A stretch of 19,185 nucleotides of DNA. It comes from CBFCZU01 sp965602635. GTDB taxonomy: Bacteria > Planctomycetota > Phycisphaerae > SM23-33. A model generated the notes under the pieces. That model did no database searches and was not told the DNA's origin. It saw only the letters and a list, made by a program, of their open reading frames with translations. Shown here in pieces: positions 16,103 to 19,185 of the stretch. The stretch is taken from contig CBFCZU010000057.1 in NCBI GenBank assembly GCA_965602635.1, forward strand, positions 1-19,185. Reading direction: 5' to 3'. Each line of letters begins with the position of its first letter. The first letter of the stretch is position 1. A program made the position numbers and the translations under genes.

Positions 16103-17869
16103 ATGACCCGATCGACAATCGCCCTGGCGCTTGCGGCGTGTGGGGCCGCAGGGGTGGACGCGCCGAGATATCCGACCCCGCTTGAGTGCCCAGGCTTCGC
16201 GAGGCCCCGGTTCACATCGCGGCCGGTGGAGAAGGCCTACCCCGGGATCCAGTACTCGATGCGCCCGGCCATCAAGGGCGGCGAATACCCCTACAGGTTC
16301 TCACTGACCAAGTCGCCGGCGGGAATGAAGATCGACGCGCGCAGCGGCGCGATCACCTGGCCGGCCCCCGCCGCAGAGGGCACCCACGGGGTCGAGATCT
16401 CGTTGCGCGACGCCGGCGGCCGGATGGCCGCGCAGGCGTTCACGCTGACGGTCACGAAGGCAGGCTTCTACTTCCTCAGTCCCGAGGGCAACGATGGGGC
16501 CGACGGCTCGGCGGCCAGGCCCTGGCGGACCGTGATGCGCGCGGCGAACCCGCCGGAGAGATTCTCCTACCCGCCGGGCGCCATGGTCGTCCTGCGCGGC
16601 GGCCGGTACACGGTGAAGGCCCCGGCCTCGCCCGGTAAGCGCAACGAGAACGTGCTGCGGCTCGACGCCCGATCGCCGCGGTACTGGCTCGCATACCCGG
16701 GCGAGAAGCCGGTGATCGACCTCGGCTGGAGCGCCGCCAGGCAGAAGGCTGTCCACGAGCAACAGGCCGCCGCCGACAAGCTCGCGGGGGCCGGCAAGGC
16801 GCCGAGCACGCAGGGCTACGGCCACCGCATCGCGGTCGGCCGAGGCTGCGAGTACGTCTACATGGACAACCTGGAGGTGAAGAACGCCTGCTACTACATG
16901 TTCGTCCTGTGGGACGGCGGCAAGACCCTCCACCTCCGCCGGATGAACCTGCACCACCTCTGGGCCGACTGGGCGGAGAACCCGGCCTTCATCTTCACCT
17001 TCGCCGGCAACCGCAAGGGCGACTTCCAGGCCTGGGGCGTCCGGCCGGAGTGCGACTACTATCGCAACTTCGTCATCCAGGACTGCTGGATGCACGACCG
17101 CTTCTACGTCGCCCCGCGCGGCGGGCACGGCGGGGCGATGGTCTTCTACACCGTTCGCGACGCCGTCGTGGAAGACAACGTCATCGAGAACATCCAGCGC
17201 GGTGAGTGCTTCGGCGACAAAGACAACGGCTACGGGAATACCTACCGCGGCAACGTCCTGCGCGGGCGGTGCTCGCTGCTCGGCCAGTGGAACAACGACG
17301 AGATCGAGATCTGCCACAACACGGTCGAGGGCGAGATCCGGGCGGGCCTCCAGCCGGGATGGCTGCGGAACGTCTGGATCCACCATAACACGATTCGCGG
17401 AACGGTCTCGCTGATGGGCGGCGGAACCAAGGTCCCCGAGAAGCTCGATGAGAGCGCCGGCGATTTCTCGAGAGCAACGACGGCGGATTCGGCGAGGGCG
17501 ATCCGCCAGTACCCCGCCGGCAAGCGGCTCGTCCACTTCTACCGCAACGTGATCGCCGCGCCGCCGGCCGATGCCGGCGACCGCCGGGTGCACGTGATCC
17601 TCCGCCTGCCCAACAACAGGAACTTCGCCGAGCGATGGCGCTTCGTCCGTTGGGACGAGAACGTCGTGGACGCCGAGTCCCGCATCGAGCTGCTCTGGAA
17701 CCGGTTCACGGACTTCTCGATCATGAAGGCGGCCGGGTACGACGCCAAGGGCTTCCTCGAAGAGGTAACCCTCGACGCCAACGGGCGGCTTCCCGCGGAC
17801 TCTCCTCGCGCGGGCAGGTTCGGCAGACTGTCTCCCCCGCCGGCGCGACAACGCAAGGAAGCTCGGTAG
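16103..17869 (+). CDS. Secreted Ig-like plus right-handed parallel beta-helix protein (pectate-lyase-like fold)
   Basis: The product has 588 residues with a signal-like N-terminus (MTRSTIALALAACGAAGVDA). A putative-Ig (He_PIG-like) module lies at about 35-117 (YRFSLTKSPAGMKIDARSG, then ITWPAP, then HGVEISLRDAGG). From about residue 122, FYFLSPEGNDGADGSAARPW is the DUF1565-like entry to a beta-helix. Repeated coils follow: YVYMDNLEVKNACYYMFV, LHLRRMNLHHLWADW, RNFVIQDCWMHDRF, DAVVEDNVIENIQRGECFG, GNTYRGNVLRGRCSLLG, IEICHNTVEGEI and VWIHHNTIRGTVSLMG. The family holds polysaccharide lyases and hydrolases. I cannot identify active-site residues or a CAZy family. The ATG at 16103 follows a modest AAGG. 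It is the last gene of the plus-strand set. Confidence 0.75.
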   Translation: MTRSTIALALAACGAAGVDAPRYPTPLECPGFARPRFTSRPVEKAYPGIQYSMRPAIKGGEYPYRFSLTKSPAGMKIDARSGAITWPAPAAEGTHGVEISLRDAGGRMAAQAFTLTVTKAGFYFLSPEGNDGADGSAARPWRTVMRAANPPERFSYPPGAMVVLRGGRYTVKAPASPGKRNENVLRLDARSPRYWLAYPGEKPVIDLGWSAARQKAVHEQQAAADKLAGAGKAPSTQGYGHRIAVGRGCEYVYMDNLEVKNACYYMFVLWDGGKTLHLRRMNLHHLWADWAENPAFIFTFAGNRKGDFQAWGVRPECDYYRNFVIQDCWMHDRFYVAPRGGHGGAMVFYTVRDAVVEDNVIENIQRGECFGDKDNGYGNTYRGNVLRGRCSLLGQWNNDEIEICHNTVEGEIRAGLQPGWLRNVWIHHNTIRGTVSLMGGGTKVPEKLDESAGDFSRATTADSARAIRQYPAGKRLVHFYRNVIAAPPADAGDRRVHVILRLPNNRNFAERWRFVRWDENVVDAESRIELLWNRFTDFSIMKAAGYDAKGFLEEVTLDANGRLPADSPRAGRFGRLSPPPARQRKEAR

Positions 17870-17909
17870 GCGTTGAGCCGGCGGAACTGGCCTCGACGCA
17901 ATGGCCCGG

Positions 17910-17915
17910 TATAAT
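17910..17915 (+). promoter_or_regulatory. Perfect -10 hexamer (TATAAT) of an orphan promoter
   Basis: TATAAT stands out in GC-rich sequence 41 bases after the beta-helix gene. AAAGGAG at 17929-17935 and GTG at 17946 follow, but that frame closes after 11 codons (TGA at 17979-17981), inside the repeat. No convincing -35 element is visible at the usual distance. Confidence 0.35.
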
Positions 17916-17962
17916 GCCGCCATCGATGAAAGGAGCGGCCAACGGGTGACCAATCCCGTGGT

Positions 17963-18021
17963 GTCACGGGTGCCATGCTGAGCGAGATTGCTCTCGAAGT
18001 CACCCCTTGGCTTCCATCCAC
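17963..18021 (+). repeat. Degenerate intergenic hairpin repeat, copy upstream of the transposase
   Basis: It shows 42 of 59 identities, without gaps, to 9362-9420. CCCGTG-GTGT-CACGGG at 17955-17970 is a perfect 6-base-stem hairpin at its left edge. AAGTCA and TGGCTT (17997-18002, 18008-18013) can pair with one G-T wobble. It directly precedes the DDE transposase and may be either an IS end or an interspersed chromosomal repeat into or beside which the IS landed. Confidence 0.6.
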
Positions 18022-18024
18022 CCC

Positions 18025-19104
18025 ATGACCTTCACACCTTGGCAGTTCTTCGTTGTGGCCGTTGCCGGCTGGATGAACCGGCAGCAGCAGGACGTGATCG
18101 CCTACCTGCGCGAGGAAAACCGCATCCTGCGGGAGAAGCTTGGCCAAAAGCGGATCATCCTGAACGACTCCCAAAGGCGTCGGCTCGCGGCGACGGGCAT
18201 GAAGCTGGGGAGGGAGCTGCTGCGCCAGTTCGGCACGCTGTTCTCGCCCGAGACCATCCTGACGTGGCACCGCAAGTTGGTGGCCCGCAAGTACGACGGC
18301 TCCGACCGCCGGGGCAAGCGAGGACCTGCCCCCACCAAGGCCAACATGATTCGCAAGCTGGTGCTCCAGATGGCCGAGCAGAACCCCTCGTGGGGCTACG
18401 GCCGGATCAACGGCGAGCTGAAGAAACTCGGCTACGAGGTCCACTGGCAGACGGTCCGAAGGGTCATGCTCGACGCCGGCCTGCTGCCCGATCCGGACAA
18501 GCCCTACAAGACGACGTGGAAGACCTTCATCCAGAGCCACTGGGAGAGCATCAGCGCCTGCGACTTCTTCAGCGTGGAGGCTTGGGGGCTGAAGGGCCTG
18601 ACCCGCTACATGGTCTTCTTCGTTATCGACCTAGCCACGCGGCGCGTCCAGATCGCCGGCATTCATGTCGATCCGTGCGAGGCCCAGATGCTCCAGTGGG
18701 CCCGGAATCTGACCGACGCCGAGGACGGCTTCCTCAAGGACAAGCGGATCCTGATCCATGACCGCGATCCGCTGTTCACCAAGAAGTTCCAGCAGACGCT
18801 TGGGGCGGCTGGCGTGCGGTGCTTGAAGATGCCCAAGTGGTCGCCCAACTTGAATCCCTACGCGGAAAGCTGGGTGAGGGCAGTGAAGGCCGAAGTCCTC
18901 AACAAGATGATCCTGTTCGGAGAAAAGCACGTTCGGTTTGTCGTCGAGCAGTACGCAGAACATCACAACCTCGAGCGTCCGCACAAAGGGCTGGATTACT
19001 GCCGACCGGTCGAACCGGACATTCCCCCGACTCGGGAAGGCGAAGTCAAGTGCCACGAGCGGCTGGGCGGGTTGCTCAAGAGCTACTACCGCGAGGCGGC
19101 ATGA
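18025..19104 (+). CDS. Intact DDE transposase / integrase-core protein
   Basis: The frame is open from TTG at 18007, but ATG at 18025 fits the family N-terminus (MTFTPWQFFVVAVAGW) and gives about 359 residues. NRQQQDVIAYLREENRILRE is a coiled-coil-like segment common in planctomycete transposases. A helix-turn-helix region follows (WGYGRINGELKKLGYEVHWQ at about 125-145). The integrase core carries Asp 180 (SACDFF), Asp 246 (IHDRDPLF) and Glu 281 (NPYAESW), a spacing of 35 that fits the DD(34/35)E pattern. The C-terminus has HHNLERPHKGLDYCRP, the usual terminal motif of IS3/IS481-like enzymes. All three acidic residues are present and no frameshift is seen, so the enzyme may be active. No clear Shine-Dalgarno precedes the ATG. 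Terminal inverted repeats could not be located with confidence. Confidence 0.85.
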   Translation: MTFTPWQFFVVAVAGWMNRQQQDVIAYLREENRILREKLGQKRIILNDSQRRRLAATGMKLGRELLRQFGTLFSPETILTWHRKLVARKYDGSDRRGKRGPAPTKANMIRKLVLQMAEQNPSWGYGRINGELKKLGYEVHWQTVRRVMLDAGLLPDPDKPYKTTWKTFIQSHWESISACDFFSVEAWGLKGLTRYMVFFVIDLATRRVQIAGIHVDPCEAQMLQWARNLTDAEDGFLKDKRILIHDRDPLFTKKFQQTLGAAGVRCLKMPKWSPNLNPYAESWVRAVKAEVLNKMILFGEKHVRFVVEQYAEHHNLERPHKGLDYCRPVEPDIPPTREGEVKCHERLGGLLKSYYREAA

Positions 19105-19142
19105 AGGCTCTTACGGGACATGTAGCGGTTGAGGAAAGGGCG

Positions 19143-19185
19143 ATGAAGGCGTTCGATGCAAGCCGGGTCTGGGTCGATGAGTCAG
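19143..19185 (+). CDS. Start of an unidentified gene, cut by the window end
   Basis: ATG at 19143 is preceded by GAGGAAAGG, a good Shine-Dalgarno, and opens 14 codons (MKAFDASRVWVDES) before the window ends. Thirty-eight bases separate it from the transposase stop, so it may be a flanking chromosomal gene or part of the same element. Too short to identify. Confidence 0.4.
   Translation, partial: MKAFDASRVWVDES

Noticed and set aside
17837..17884. Inverted repeat CCGCCGGC / GCCGGCGG as a terminator of the plus-strand operon
   Set aside because: The arms are perfect but 32 bases apart, the left arm is inside the coding sequence and no T-run follows. In sequence this GC-rich it can arise by chance.
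16301..17953. 550-codon minus-strand open frame
   Set aside because: Mirror frame of the beta-helix gene. The protein is low-complexity in V, R, A and D with no motif, and no RBS or signal peptide supports it.
1..19185. CRISPR array, tRNA, rRNA, toxin-antitoxin or phage-defence system
   Set aside because: No regularly spaced direct repeats, no tRNA-like cloverleaf, and no defence-family motif was noticed in any frame. The only mobile genes are the two transposases.

Overview
The window is a GC-rich stretch packed with secreted carbohydrate-active and beta-propeller proteins, flanked and interrupted by transposase genes. The mix of a GH123-like hydrolase, a DUF4838 protein, CBM9-like domains, Asp-box, kelch and NHL propellers, a parallel beta-helix protein, and a transposase type I associate with planctomycetes points to a Planctomycetota-like (PVC-group) bacterium. 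Lentisphaerota or Hydrogenedentota cannot be excluded. No rRNA, tRNA, CRISPR array or taxonomic marker gene is present. There is also no transporter, SusC/D pair, sulfatase or transcription regulator here.

Layout. (1) 1-5105, minus strand: a tightly spaced set read right to left, comprising a GH123-like hydrolase (5105 to 3309), a CBM9-like secreted protein (3305 to 2289) and a DUF4838 protein (2199 to beyond base 1). The last is open at the window edge. (2) 5106-5651: the upstream region of that set, then the 5' end of a plus-strand transposase that stops abruptly at about 5651. (3) 5651-9310, minus strand: a putative TIM-barrel hydrolase (9310 to 7706) and an Asp-box propeller protein (from 7514) whose C-terminus is lost at the transposase junction. 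(4) 9477-17869, plus strand: a GH33-type sialidase, a remnant of a second sialidase-like gene, a kelch propeller protein, an NHL propeller protein with an N-terminal FlgD-like Ig domain, and an Ig plus beta-helix protein. (5) 17870-19185: an orphan promoter/RBS/start, a structured repeat, an intact DDE transposase, and the first codons of another plus-strand gene.

Every cargo protein begins with a signal-peptide-like segment, so the products should act outside the cytoplasm. The sialidase and the GH123-like protein (GH123 founders are beta-N-acetylgalactosaminidases) suggest sialylated, GalNAc-containing glycans as one possible target. The propellers and the beta-helix protein could bind or cut the same material. 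That pathway is inference from family membership.

The most interesting structural point is near 5.65 kb. Two broken genes meet head-on there, and base composition changes: five sampled 60-base rows left of it total 54% GC and five right of it total 68%. An IS-mediated rearrangement joining two clusters would explain this, and so would an assembly chimera. I saw nothing I would call a clearly new kind of system.
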